Part shown: in pieces, positions 8,539 through 17,082 of the stretch
Position numbering within the stretch: the first letter of the stretch is position 1
Layout of the letters: each line of letters opens with the position of its first letter
Assembly: GCA_018654745.1 (NCBI GenBank)
Contig: JABILA010000056.1
Coordinates: 1 to 64,000 of the forward strand
From: Alphaproteobacteria bacterium
Lineage (GTDB): Bacteria > Pseudomonadota > Alphaproteobacteria > UBA2966
Length of the DNA stretch: 64,000 bases
Reading direction: 5' to 3'
The notes under the pieces: model-generated
Databases searched by the model: none
Told to the model about the DNA's origin: nothing
The model's input: the letters and a program-made list of their open reading frames with translations, nothing else
Made by a program: the position numbers and the translations under genes

Positions 8539-8644
8539 CTAGAGCAATTTCAGAGAAAACAGGTTTTCTGTTTTCGGCAAAAATTGCGTGAAATCAAAAA
8601 GTAGGACGTCTTCAATGACTCGATTGTCATTGGAGACGCACTAA
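8539..8644. repeat. Hairpin repeat related in style to alphaproteobacterial palindromic elements
   Basis: The spacer between two acyl-CoA dehydrogenase genes is almost filled by a structured element that starts CTAGAGCAATTT and ends GCACTAAAG, overlapping the TAG stop at 8641. It has an inner AGAAAACAGG/TTTTCTGTTT stem and a strong 12-bp stem, GTCTTCAATGAC/GTCATTGGAGAC, at 8608-8637 with a 6-base loop. The CTAGAGC start is also the start of the repeat at 46935, but the core differs, so it is a relative in style rather than a clear copy. Confidence 0.55.
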
Positions 8645-9837
8645 AGCCCCAGCATCATTTTGGCGACGATATTGCGTTGAACCTCGTTCGAGCCACCGTA
8701 AATAGTCGCGGCACGCTGATAGAGATTGTCGGCCTGATTGCCATGAGCATGGTCCGGTCCAATGGGCCCGTCGTTGCGAGCCCCCGTTTCCTCGTCGGTC
8801 TCGTACGGCGTGCCGTAAACACCCAACGCTTCAACCAGCAGGCCCTTCAGCGTCTGGGCAATTTCCGCACCCTTGATTTTCAGCATTGACGGTTCAGCTG
8901 TCAGTTTGCGACCAGCCATGTCCTGGGATAAATATCTGAGCTCTGAATATTCCAGCGCCATCAGATCGACTTCCAGTTTGGCGATCTTGCGTTTGAAATC
9001 CGGGTCATCGAGCAAGCGCCCACCGTAAGCCACTTCCTTGCCGGCAATTTCGATCAATCGCGTGAGCTGATATTTTGAGCGTGCGACCCGGGCCACCAGG
9101 TTGCGCTCGTTGCCCAACAGGAATTTGGCGTAGGTCCAGCCCTTGTCTTCTTCCCCGACACGGTTGGCAATCGGCACCCGGACGTCATCAAAGAAGACTT
9201 CGTTCAGGCTGTGTTCGAGATCGATACCAATAATTGGACGCACCGTAATACCAGGGCTGTCCATTGGGATCAGGACAAAGGAAATGCCTTCCTGGTTTTT
9301 CACTTCTGTGTTCGTGCGCACAAGGCAGAACATCATGTCGGCAAGGTGGGCCCAGCTGGTCCAGATTTTTTGCCCATTGATCACATAATCATCGCCATCC
9401 CGCACGGCGCGGGTCTTGAGGGACGCGAGGTCCGACCCCGACCCCGGTTCGGAATAGCCCTGACACCACAAGGCGTCGGTATTCAGAATGTCCGGCAGGT
9501 ATTTGGCTTTTTGCTCGTCGCTGCCGAAGGTATAAATTACCGGCCCGACCATGCTGACACCGAAGGGGCTGACGCCCGGTGCACCGGACAAGGCATATTC
9601 AGAGTTATAGATAAACTTCTTCGTCAGGGACCAGCCGGGACCGCCGTGTTCTTCTGGCCAGTTCGGTGCAATCCAGCCTTTGGCGGCCAGCTTTTTTTGC
9701 CACAGGATCATGTGCTCGCGGGTGATATGCAATCCCCGGTCAGAGCGATCCTTGACGTCAGCGGGCAGGTTTTCCACCAGGAATGTTCGAACCTCGTGCT
9801 GAAATTCCAGGTCTTCTGCGCTGAAAGATAAATCCAT
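8641..9837 (-). CDS. Acyl-CoA dehydrogenase (large-type subunit)
   Basis: A 398-residue acyl-CoA dehydrogenase of the longer FadE type: WQKKLAAKGWIAPNWPEEHGGPGWS near residue 50, QGYSEPGSGSDLASL in the middle domain, and C-terminal IYGGSNEVQRNI. In that last motif the position of the catalytic Glu of Y-E-G-T enzymes is Gly, as in many proteins of this branch. The frame is open to 9867, but ATG 9837 is preferred because a GGTGG site lies just upstream and the protein then begins MDLSFSAED like its relatives. It probably pairs with the 376-residue protein at 7398-8528. An insertion around YETDEETGARNDGPIGPDHAHG is unusual but occurs in this branch. Confidence 0.9.
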   Translation of the reverse strand: MDLSFSAEDLEFQHEVRTFLVENLPADVKDRSDRGLHITREHMILWQKKLAAKGWIAPNWPEEHGGPGWSLTKKFIYNSEYALSGAPGVSPFGVSMVGPVIYTFGSDEQKAKYLPDILNTDALWCQGYSEPGSGSDLASLKTRAVRDGDDYVINGQKIWTSWAHLADMMFCLVRTNTEVKNQEGISFVLIPMDSPGITVRPIIGIDLEHSLNEVFFDDVRVPIANRVGEEDKGWTYAKFLLGNERNLVARVARSKYQLTRLIEIAGKEVAYGGRLLDDPDFKRKIAKLEVDLMALEYSELRYLSQDMAGRKLTAEPSMLKIKGAEIAQTLKGLLVEALGVYGTPYETDEETGARNDGPIGPDHAHGNQADNLYQRAATIYGGSNEVQRNIVAKMMLGL

Positions 9838-9884
9838 TTTTGCCACCATTATTCGTTGTCGTTGCAAGCCCCGTGTTCGGGCGT

Positions 9885-10568
9885 TCAGGCCGGATCGTCA
9901 AACCCTGCAAATGTCGTAAAATCATCAATGTCCTGTCGCGTCGTGCGCCAGTTATTGATCGGATGATCCGTGTCCATATAGCCAAGACCCATGCCGCAAA
10001 AGATCATGCGGTCGTCGGGAACTTTCAGATATTCAGAAACAGTTTTTGGCCACATCGCCCAGACCTGTTGTGGACAGGTGTGCAGGCCTTCCGCACGGGC
10101 CGTCAACATGACCGATTGCAACAGCATACCCATATCCGCCCAGTGCCCCTGCCCCATAGACCGATGGATCGTGTACATGAAGCCCACTGGCGCACCAAAA
10201 AACCTGAGATTCTGGCTGTACTGATGAATACGCCCGGCCCGGTCATCCCGGGCGATGTTTACGGACCCATACATGTCTTCAGCACATTCCCAGCGCCGTG
10301 CGTTATAGGGATCAATCAGGTTTTCAGGATGAATCGGGTATTCGGCTCCTTCACCTTTGGGGAACAAATGATCCTGAGCCATAACCCGATCAACCAGTCC
10401 CTGCAGAACGTCTCCCGTCATGACATCAATATGCCAGGGTTGCACATTGCTGCCCGAAGGCGACCAGCGTGCAGTCTCCAGAATTTTCCGCACCAATACT
10501 TGTGGCACAGGCTTGTCTGAGAACTGGCGACAGCTTTGCCGGGTTCGAATAGCTTCCTGAACATCCAT
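9885..10568 (-). CDS. Nitroreductase family FMN protein
   Basis: Nitroreductase-fold flavoprotein of 227 residues. FMN-contact motifs are visible: RTRQSCRQFSDKPV at the N-terminus (binding the phosphate) and ARWSPSGSNVQPWH at about residues 33-46, plus the late GMGLGYMDTDHPINNWRT segment. Family members reduce nitro groups, quinones or enoates with NAD(P)H; inside beta-oxidation clusters their physiological substrate is usually unknown. The gene lies between the third acyl-CoA dehydrogenase and a MaoC-type gene, all on the minus strand with short spacers, so it belongs to the same operon and may act as an ene-reductase or dehydrogenase on a pathway intermediate. Confidence 0.88.
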   Translation of the reverse strand: MDVQEAIRTRQSCRQFSDKPVPQVLVRKILETARWSPSGSNVQPWHIDVMTGDVLQGLVDRVMAQDHLFPKGEGAEYPIHPENLIDPYNARRWECAEDMYGSVNIARDDRAGRIHQYSQNLRFFGAPVGFMYTIHRSMGQGHWADMGMLLQSVMLTARAEGLHTCPQQVWAMWPKTVSEYLKVPDDRMIFCGMGLGYMDTDHPINNWRTTRQDIDDFTTFAGFDDPA

Positions 10569-10583
10569 GATGATCTGAAGCCC

Positions 10584-11039
10584 TTAAACCGGACGCTTTT
10601 TCATCAAGCCAGTGCGTTTGCAGTTGGCGACCAGTTCGTTGTTCTGATTAAAGCCTTCATGCTGGAAAACGACGATGCCGTTTGTGGGACGGGATTTGCT
10701 TTCACGTGTTTCCAGAATCGTTGTCCGGGCATGAATTGAATCGCCATGGTAAACCGGCTTGGGGAAGTTCATGTCCGTCATCGCCAGATTGCCAACCGTG
10801 GTACCCAGCGTCGTATCCGTAACCGAAACACCGATCACCAGCCCTATTGTAAAGAGGCTGTTGACCAGTGGTTTGCCAAATTCTGAATTTTCAGCAGCCC
10901 AGTGAAAATCGATATGCAGGGGCTGCGTATTATATGTGGCGTTGCAGAACCACATATTGTCCGCCTCGGTAATTGTGCGGGTAATCGCGTGGTCAAAAAC
11001 CATGCCTTCTTCGAATTCTTCAAACCAGAGACCGGCCAT
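10584..11039 (-). CDS. MaoC family dehydratase
   Basis: Single hot-dog protein of 151 residues and the first gene of the minus-strand operon. The MaoC/hydratase signature is altered: MWFCNATYNTQPLHIDFHWAA, where the usual D-x-NP-x-H reads T-x-NTQPLH, then FGKPLVNSLFTIGL for the substrate tunnel. Related proteins include mesaconyl-CoA hydratase-like and other acid-specific hydratases. The predicted role is reversible hydration of an enoyl-CoA. Its promoter lies in the divergent region 11040-11179 shared with a CoA-transferase operon, where a 14-bp motif and an ATTATTCGAATAAT palindrome sit. Confidence 0.85.
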   Translation of the reverse strand: MAGLWFEEFEEGMVFDHAITRTITEADNMWFCNATYNTQPLHIDFHWAAENSEFGKPLVNSLFTIGLVIGVSVTDTTLGTTVGNLAMTDMNFPKPVYHGDSIHARTTILETRESKSRPTNGIVVFQHEGFNQNNELVANCKRTGLMKKRPV

Positions 11040-11078
11040 TTTGTTCCCTTTTCCATGTCTTTTCGATACAGATGTTTG

Positions 11079-11092
11079 CGTATTTCCGTATA
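11079..11092 (+). promoter_or_regulatory. 14-bp putative operator, copy 2 (divergent promoter)
   Basis: CGTATTTCCGTATA stands between the divergently transcribed MaoC and CoA-transferase genes. It differs at one base from the copy at 36381-36394 (minus strand) and at three from 1684-1697. A position between two divergent operons is ideal for control of both. Confidence 0.45.
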
Positions 11093-11099
11093 AAGTTCT

Positions 11100-11113
11100 A
11101 TTATTCGAATAAT
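11100..11113. promoter_or_regulatory. Perfect 14-bp palindrome in divergent promoter region
   Basis: ATTATTCGAATAAT is a perfect inverted repeat eight bases to the right of the shared 14-mer. Dimeric regulators bind such symmetric sites, but the AT-rich half sites also occur by chance. It could be part of one extended operator with the adjacent motif. Confidence 0.35.
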
Positions 11114-11179
11114 ATCCAACGCTAACCAGCCCGTCAATGTACTGATTGGCATGACCGGGAAGAAAGCGAAAATTACCAC

Positions 11180-12352
11180 GTGAACACTGATCAATCTGAC
11201 GGATGGCAACCGCTTAAAGGCTTGAAAGTTATAGATTTTTCCATGCTGCTGCCCGGTCCACTGGCGACCCTGATCATGGCAGATCTGGGCGCGGAAGTTA
11301 TCAAGGTTGAACCGCCGGGCGGTGATTATGCCCGCCATATGAAAAGTTTCCTGTTCGAAGGGGCCAACCGTAACAAATCCAGCATCGTCGTCGATCTGAA
11401 GGCACCCCAGGCCAGTGATATCATCAAAAGACTGGCCGAATATGGCGATGTCGCTATCGAGGGTTTTCGCCCTGGTGTCGCCAGTCGCCTTGGCATTGGT
11501 CCCGAACAATTGCAGGCCATTAATCCGGCCCTGATCTATTGTTCCCTGTCAGGATTTGGCCAGACCGGCCCGATCAGCACCAAGGCCGGACATGATCTGG
11601 CCTATATCGCCATGGGCGGCGGCCTGGCCCAGCGCGGACAATTGCGCCAGGCACCCAGCCGGTCATCCCTGCCCGTCGCTGATATTGCAGGGGGCTCCTT
11701 TGCCGCGGTGGCTATCCTTGCCGCCATGCACGACCGCAAGGAAGGTGAAACAGGTGCCGTGCTTGATCTCAGCCTCTATGAATCAGTGCTCTATTCCAGT
11801 GCCATCCGGTTCGGGTTTGAAACATCTGTGGACGAAAACAATCATCTTTATCCGGCCAATGACTTGTTCACCTGTGGAGATGGTCGCCAGATCGCCCTGA
11901 CCATTGTTGAAACCAAGTTCTGGGATAGTTTTGTCGAGGTCACCCGGGAAATCCAGCCCGCGTTCGGACAGAACGCATTCGCCACCGAGGAAGGTCGGCT
12001 GGAAAATTCAGACAAGTTGATGGCGTTGCTGGATGAACTTTTTGCCTCTCAGCCCGCCGCTCACTGGATTGCGTTCCTCGATCCGGCAGATGTACCGGCA
12101 ACAATTTGCGTCAGCAATCAGGAAACCATCACCAGCGACCATGCCAAAGCCAGAGCCATGCACATGAAAAGCGGTGAGACAACCGTGATGCCCTTTCCGG
12201 TCATCGCCAGCGGTCAACATGTCACTTCAAATCAGCGAACAGCCCCGGCCCGAAGTATTGACGCGACAAAAATCATGGGCAAACTTGGATATTCAGCAAG
12301 TGAAATATCCGACCTGGCCGCGCAGTCCATCATCGAGGTACCGGACAAATGA
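11180..12352 (+). CDS. CaiB/BaiF family III CoA-transferase
   Basis: Family III CoA-transferase of 390 residues. The N-terminal block LKVIDFSMLLPGPLATLIMADLGAEVIKVEPPGGDYAR is diagnostic and NRNKSSIVVDLK follows; the catalytic aspartate is in AGHDLAYIAMGGG (about residue 139). These enzymes move CoA between an acyl-CoA and a free acid and so activate substrates without ATP. The start is an internal ATG in gtgaaca; GTG at 11180 begins the annotated frame. The next gene overlaps by ATGA, giving translational coupling to a second, unrelated type of CoA-transferase. The substrate is unknown, probably the growth substrate of the region. Confidence 0.9.
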   Translation: MNTDQSDGWQPLKGLKVIDFSMLLPGPLATLIMADLGAEVIKVEPPGGDYARHMKSFLFEGANRNKSSIVVDLKAPQASDIIKRLAEYGDVAIEGFRPGVASRLGIGPEQLQAINPALIYCSLSGFGQTGPISTKAGHDLAYIAMGGGLAQRGQLRQAPSRSSLPVADIAGGSFAAVAILAAMHDRKEGETGAVLDLSLYESVLYSSAIRFGFETSVDENNHLYPANDLFTCGDGRQIALTIVETKFWDSFVEVTREIQPAFGQNAFATEEGRLENSDKLMALLDELFASQPAAHWIAFLDPADVPATICVSNQETITSDHAKARAMHMKSGETTVMPFPVIASGQHVTSNQRTAPARSIDATKIMGKLGYSASEISDLAAQSIIEVPDK

Positions 12353-13605
12353 TCAAGACCGTCAATGCTGGCGATTTGAACCTGGCGGACCACATCCGGC
12401 CCGGCGACATGATCGTCTGGGGCCAGGCTTCATCGGAACCTGTCGCCTTGATTGAGTTGCTGATTGAACAGCGCGCGACCATTGGCAAGATCAAGGCCTT
12501 CATCGGTCTTTCCCTGACCCGGACCTTACAGCCGGAACATACCGACTTCATTTCCCTGACAAGCTATGGCGCGCTGGGCACAAGTTCAAAGCTGGCGGCA
12601 GCCGGTGTGCTGAGCCTTCTGCCCTGCCATTATTCTTCGATCCCGAACCTGATGGACAGTGGGCGCTTGCCCGTGGATGTTGTTTTTGTCCAGATCAGTG
12701 AACCCGGACCGGATGGCACGCACAGCCTTGGTTTTTGTAACGACTATATGAAAAATGCCATAAAAAAGGCGCGCTTGGTGATTGCTGAAATCAATCCGAA
12801 TGTGCCGTGGTCGCGCATGGATGGGCCACTGGATGAAGAGAAAATCGATATTGCCATTTTTGCTGACTATGTGCCGGCTTCCCTGCAGACACCGGAACCA
12901 GGAGAGGTCGAACTGAAAATTGCGGCCCACGTGGCCAGCGTGATCGAAGATGGTGCGACCCTGCAATATGGCATTGGCGCGATCCCATCGGCTATTCTGA
13001 ATGCTCTGGGTGGGCACAGGGACCTGGGTCTGCATTCCGGTTTGATATCAGACGAAGTCATTGACCTGATTGAAGGCGGTGTGATCACAAATTCTCGCAA
13101 GGCGGTGCATACCGGCATCAGCATTGGTGCCATCGCCATTGCAGGCCCCAGGCTGAAAGACTTTTTGCACGACAACGCAGCATTTGAAATGCACCCGTCA
13201 TCTGTGACGCACGGCCCTGCCACGCTGGCCCGGATTGATAACCTGGTCGCCATGAATTCAGCACTGGAAGTCGATCTCTATGGCCAGATCAATGCGGAAC
13301 AGGTTGGGGACAGATATCTGGGCGGCATTGGCGGACAGGTGGATTACATGCACGCCGCAACCACAGCGGCAAACGGTATCTCGCTGATTGCCATGCCGGC
13401 ATCATTAGGTCGTTCCGGCGGCAGCAGGATCACGACAAAACTTGGCGGCCCCTTTGTGACGACCTGCCGCACGGATGTCGACATGGTGGTCACCGAATTT
13501 GGCATTGCTGATTTGCGCGGGAAAACCCTTGAACAGCGCGCCGCCAGCATCATCGACATCGCTTTGCCTGAATACAGGGATGAGTTGAAGCGTTTCCGGA
13601 TTTGA
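12349..13605 (+). CDS. Acetyl-CoA hydrolase/4-hydroxybutyrate-type CoA-transferase
   Basis: A 418-residue family I-like CoA-transferase of the acetyl-CoA hydrolase/transferase superfamily. The C-terminal domain holds the catalytic glutamate in ALEVDLYGQINAEQVG, followed by GGIGGQVDYMHAA and the late TEFGIADLRGKTLEQRA segment. Such enzymes exchange CoA among acetate, butyrate, 4-hydroxybutyrate, succinate and related acids. The start overlaps the stop of the upstream CaiB gene (ATGA). Two different transferases in tandem suggest that one loads the substrate and the other recovers CoA from a short-chain product (inference). Confidence 0.9.
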   Translation: MIKTVNAGDLNLADHIRPGDMIVWGQASSEPVALIELLIEQRATIGKIKAFIGLSLTRTLQPEHTDFISLTSYGALGTSSKLAAAGVLSLLPCHYSSIPNLMDSGRLPVDVVFVQISEPGPDGTHSLGFCNDYMKNAIKKARLVIAEINPNVPWSRMDGPLDEEKIDIAIFADYVPASLQTPEPGEVELKIAAHVASVIEDGATLQYGIGAIPSAILNALGGHRDLGLHSGLISDEVIDLIEGGVITNSRKAVHTGISIGAIAIAGPRLKDFLHDNAAFEMHPSSVTHGPATLARIDNLVAMNSALEVDLYGQINAEQVGDRYLGGIGGQVDYMHAATTAANGISLIAMPASLGRSGGSRITTKLGGPFVTTCRTDVDMVVTEFGIADLRGKTLEQRAASIIDIALPEYRDELKRFRI

Positions 13606-13636
13606 GAGGCACGTGGCAGAAAATTATCCAATCTCA

Positions 13637-13704
13637 AGTATCGATACTATTTCTGATGTGCTATTCCAAGCGCATCAGGGTGCTGTTGCCCTGGATGCCC
13701 TGAT
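13637..13704. other. Intergenic inverted repeats between the transferases and the permease
   Basis: The 140-base gap holds a perfect AGTATCGATACT palindrome at 13637-13648 and an ATCAGGG/CCCTGAT pair at 13674-13680 and 13698-13704. The same bases can alternatively pair as CAGGG/CCCTG. There is no T-tract, so it is not a standard terminator. Either an operator or a weak mRNA structure is possible. Confidence 0.25.
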
Positions 13705-13745
13705 CAACCCTTGCGGCATATGACTTTCTACATTTTCAGGTCCGG

Positions 13746-15149
13746 ATGAAATCCCCTTCACGGCTGCGCCGTACGTCATCTTCCTTGCTGGTGATCATAT
13801 TTCTGGCCGCCGTCTGTCGTGAAATCGGAGCTGGTAGCTGGTCTATCGTTATTTCAGGCACCGGCTTGCTCATCTTCATTGGCCTTGAATGGCGGCAAAT
13901 GGCAGGTGTCGCCAAGGCCACTTTCATGGTTGCAATCGCTATTTTTGCCGTGCTTGCAAGTCAGGGGCAAATTTCCCTGGACCTGATTGAAAAAGCCTTT
14001 GTCAGAGCTACTTTCTTTTCCTTCTTCGTGACTTCACTGGATATCCTGAGGTCTGCGGCCCAAACCTCCCCCATGATCCGGCATTGCGGCAAACTGATTA
14101 TCGATCAGCCACCGGGCCGCCGATATGCGGTGCTGACCTATGGCGGTCATATGTTTGGCATATTGTTGAATATGGGTGCTCTTAACCTGTTGGGCACCAT
14201 GGTTCGCCGTTCAATAGACAGCGACCAGGTTGATGTGGAAGACCGCATCCGGGAAATGCGTCTGCAACGCATGACCATGGCCCTGATGCGAGGATTTTGC
14301 GCCCTTCCCTTATGGGCACCAACATCCGTAGCAGTCGTGCTTGTTTTGACCGGGCTGCCTGACACAACATGGTTTGATGTTGCCCCCTATGCCATGACAA
14401 CTGCCTTTATCTATATTTCCTTTGGCTGGTTTATCGACAGACTGTCCTTTCCACGACCACGAATAATTCAGAAAGCCGGCAGCCTGCGAGGTGTTCTTTA
14501 TTCGCTGCTGCCGTTACTGGCCTTGAACGTTGTTGTTCTTGGCACCGCATTTCTGCTTTCGTGGCTGTCGCCGCTGAGGTTGATCGGTGCCCTGCTGATC
14601 TGTGTGCCGATATTTGGCATCGGCTGGCTGATTATACAAAGGAGCAGTGCCGGATTACCCCTGGCCTTTCGAATGACGGGGCGACGTCTGGCCTACAAGG
14701 TTGTTCCGGGATTAAGCGACCTGCGGACGGAAATCTGTGTTCTTGCCAGCTCGGCTTTCATCAGTATTGTCCTGTTGCCGCAAATTGATGTAACCGCGCT
14801 AAGCGATCTGATTATGCAAAATGGCCTTGGCGCCGGTGCTGTGTTGGTCATGACACTGTGGTTTATCAGCATTGCGGGTCCTCTGGGCTTTAACCCGATC
14901 ATTTCGGTTTCACTGGCTGTGGAAACACTGGCGAGCTTGCCAGGGCTACACATCTCACCTGTCCTGATCCTGATGACCTGCACCCTCGCCTGGGCCCTGG
15001 TCACCGGTGTTTCCCCGTTTTCAGCAGCCGAAAGACTGACCAGCCGCTGTATCCGGAAATCTCCATTTGTGATCGGGCCACGCTGGAACATGGTTTTCAC
15101 CCTGAGCGTGTTGATTAGCGCAAGTATTTTCCTGCTGATCGCCGCCTGA
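13746..15149 (+). CDS. Polytopic membrane protein, putative carboxylate-type permease
   Basis: A 467-residue integral membrane protein with about eleven to thirteen hydrophobic segments, for example LLVIIFLAAVC near the start, VVLVLTGLP, LLPLLALNVVVLGTAFLLSW and a final VFTLSVLISASIFLLIAA. A GFNPIISVSL segment near residue 385 recalls the re-entrant NP loops of ion-transporter superfamily carriers (citrate/DctM-like), but I do not recognise the family with certainty. A soluble charged loop (DVEDRIREMRLQRM) follows the fifth or so helix. It stands alone between CoA-transferase genes and the AtuA-carboxylase operon, which suggests uptake of the substrate. Function is inference. Confidence 0.7.
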   Translation: MKSPSRLRRTSSSLLVIIFLAAVCREIGAGSWSIVISGTGLLIFIGLEWRQMAGVAKATFMVAIAIFAVLASQGQISLDLIEKAFVRATFFSFFVTSLDILRSAAQTSPMIRHCGKLIIDQPPGRRYAVLTYGGHMFGILLNMGALNLLGTMVRRSIDSDQVDVEDRIREMRLQRMTMALMRGFCALPLWAPTSVAVVLVLTGLPDTTWFDVAPYAMTTAFIYISFGWFIDRLSFPRPRIIQKAGSLRGVLYSLLPLLALNVVVLGTAFLLSWLSPLRLIGALLICVPIFGIGWLIIQRSSAGLPLAFRMTGRRLAYKVVPGLSDLRTEICVLASSAFISIVLLPQIDVTALSDLIMQNGLGAGAVLVMTLWFISIAGPLGFNPIISVSLAVETLASLPGLHISPVLILMTCTLAWALVTGVSPFSAAERLTSRCIRKSPFVIGPRWNMVFTLSVLISASIFLLIAA

Positions 15150-15258
15150 ACATAGATCAGACACGTTCCAGTTTGCGAATTTCTTCTCGACATTTGGTTC
15201 GCTAGCTAACTATATTCATAGCTGGACAAATGTAGTGTGTGAGCAGGAAATTCAGCAA

Positions 15259-17082
15259 ATGACGACAAACACCATTTCCATCGGGGGCGCGTGCGGCTAT
15301 TGGGGCGAAAGCGCCATGGCAACACCGCAGTTATTAAAGGCCGCTGCAGACGAAAACCGGCCCCTGGATTATCTGGTTTATGACTATCTGGCAGAAGTTT
15401 CCATGTCGATTATGGCCCGGGCCCGGGCCAAAGATCCCGACGCCGGATATGCCGCAGACTTTGTTGCTGTCGTTCTGAAAAAGAACCTTGCACAAATTGC
15501 CAAACAAGGCGTCAAAGTCATTTCCAATGCGGGTGGGGTTAATCCCCGGGCCTGTGGCGCGGCGATCCGCGCCCTGGTTTCGGACCTTGGCCTTGATCTG
15601 AAAGTTGCTGTCGTGCTCGGCGATGATCTGATCGACAAGGGTGATGAGCTGACAAAGCTGGCACCGTCCGAAATGTATTCCGGCATTGCCTTGCCGGAGA
15701 TTTCCAAACTGGCCAGTGCCAACGCCTATCTGGGTGCTTTCCCTATTGCCGAAGCTTTGGCACAAGGTGCAGACATCGTCATTACCGGACGCTGTGTCGA
15801 CAGTGCCGTCACCCTGGGGGCCTGCATCCACGAATTTGGCTGGTCGGCTGATGACTGGGACAAGCTGGCCTGCGGCACTCTGGCCGGACATATTCTGGAA
15901 TGTGGTCCGCAAACCACGGGCGGTAACTTCACAGACTGGGAACAAATCATTGCCGATGGCATCGATGGCATCGTCGATATTGGCTACCCCATAGCAGACC
16001 TGTCTGCGGACGGAAGTTTCGTTGTTGGCAAGCCCAAAGCAACAGGCGGACTTGTCAGCATCGGCACCGTATCTGAACAAATGTTGTACGAGATCGGCGA
16101 TCCCCAGGCCTATATCGTGCCGGATGTGGTTTGTGATTTCTCGACTGTCAAAATTGTCCAGGAAGGGCCGGACCGGGTTCATGTTTCGGGCGCAACCGGT
16201 TACCCGGCCACCGATACCTACAAAGTCAGCGTTACCTATGCAGATGGCTTTCGGGGCGGTGTTTTGCGCACGCTGTATGGCATTGATGCAGACAAAAAAG
16301 CGCAAGTATATGTCGACGCGGTGCTGGCCCGGGCCCGCAATACCTTGCGCGGATCAAACCTTGGCGATTTCAGTGAAACCAGTGTCGAAATCCTGGGGGC
16401 AGAAAGTCAGTATGGCGATCACAGCCAGGGGGCCGGGTCACGTGAAGTCGTGGTCAAGCTGGCCGCCAAACATGAAGATCAAAAAGCGATTGGAATCTTG
16501 TTGAAAGAAGCCAGCGGTATTGGCCTCGCAACACCCCCCAGTGGCTCGGGCTTCCAGGGTGGGCGATCAAAACCATCACCTGTGATCCGGCTTTTTTCTT
16601 TCCTGATTGCCAAGAATTCCTTGCCGGTCACGATCGAGATTGATGGCCGGAAGATCGCCTTCGAAGCTGCTTCGACAGCCGTCTTTAACGCCGACAGCAT
16701 CACCCGACCGCAGCCACCTGCAGCACCGGATCTCAGCGGAGACACAACAACCGTGCCGCTGGTCAAACTGGTTTGGGGGCGCAGTGGCGACAAGGGAGAC
16801 AAGGCCAACATCGGCCTGATTGCGCGCAAGCCGGAATATCTGCCGCTGGTCTGGGCCTCTCTGACGGAAGAAGTTGTCGCCAGTCGCTTCGCCCATTTTC
16901 TGGAAGGCAAAACCGAACGCTTTTTGATGCCAGCGCCAAATGCGATCAACTTCCTGCTGCATGATGCATTGGGAGGCGGTGGTGTTGCCAGCTTGCGCAA
17001 TGATGCCCAGGGCAAGGGCTTTGCGTCCTTGTTGCTGGATCAGCCTGTCGAAGTTCCGATCGAGCTTGCCAGGAACCTGTAA
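15259..17082 (+). CDS. atuA-like: AtuA-like DUF1446 protein with C-terminal ferredoxin-fold domain
   Basis: A 607-residue protein of the acyclic terpene utilisation AtuA family. The N-terminal DUF1446 domain starts ISIGGACGYWGESAMATPQLL and contains SNAGGVNPRACGAAIR and TGRCVDSAVTLG; the C-terminal AtuA-like domain begins near VPLVKLVWGRSGDKGDKANIG (about residue 503). The biochemical role of AtuA is not established; it is required for, or at least always clustered with, geranyl-CoA-type carboxylation. The open frame begins at GTG 15235, but ATG 15259 gives the usual family N-terminus and is preferred. The stop overlaps the start of the carboxylase beta gene (TAATG), a strong sign of co-expression. 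Confidence 0.85.
   Translation: MTTNTISIGGACGYWGESAMATPQLLKAAADENRPLDYLVYDYLAEVSMSIMARARAKDPDAGYAADFVAVVLKKNLAQIAKQGVKVISNAGGVNPRACGAAIRALVSDLGLDLKVAVVLGDDLIDKGDELTKLAPSEMYSGIALPEISKLASANAYLGAFPIAEALAQGADIVITGRCVDSAVTLGACIHEFGWSADDWDKLACGTLAGHILECGPQTTGGNFTDWEQIIADGIDGIVDIGYPIADLSADGSFVVGKPKATGGLVSIGTVSEQMLYEIGDPQAYIVPDVVCDFSTVKIVQEGPDRVHVSGATGYPATDTYKVSVTYADGFRGGVLRTLYGIDADKKAQVYVDAVLARARNTLRGSNLGDFSETSVEILGAESQYGDHSQGAGSREVVVKLAAKHEDQKAIGILLKEASGIGLATPPSGSGFQGGRSKPSPVIRLFSFLIAKNSLPVTIEIDGRKIAFEAASTAVFNADSITRPQPPAAPDLSGDTTTVPLVKLVWGRSGDKGDKANIGLIARKPEYLPLVWASLTEEVVASRFAHFLEGKTERFLMPAPNAINFLLHDALGGGGVASLRNDAQGKGFASLLLDQPVEVPIELARNL

Noticed and set aside
10844-11509. Minus-strand frame of 221 codons across the divergent promoter
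   Set aside because: It overlaps two confident genes and the control region; its C-terminal part is an out-of-frame reading of the MaoC gene.
15334-16305. Minus-strand open frame of 323 codons
   Set aside because: Shadow of the AtuA-like gene, with no family motif and no ribosome site.
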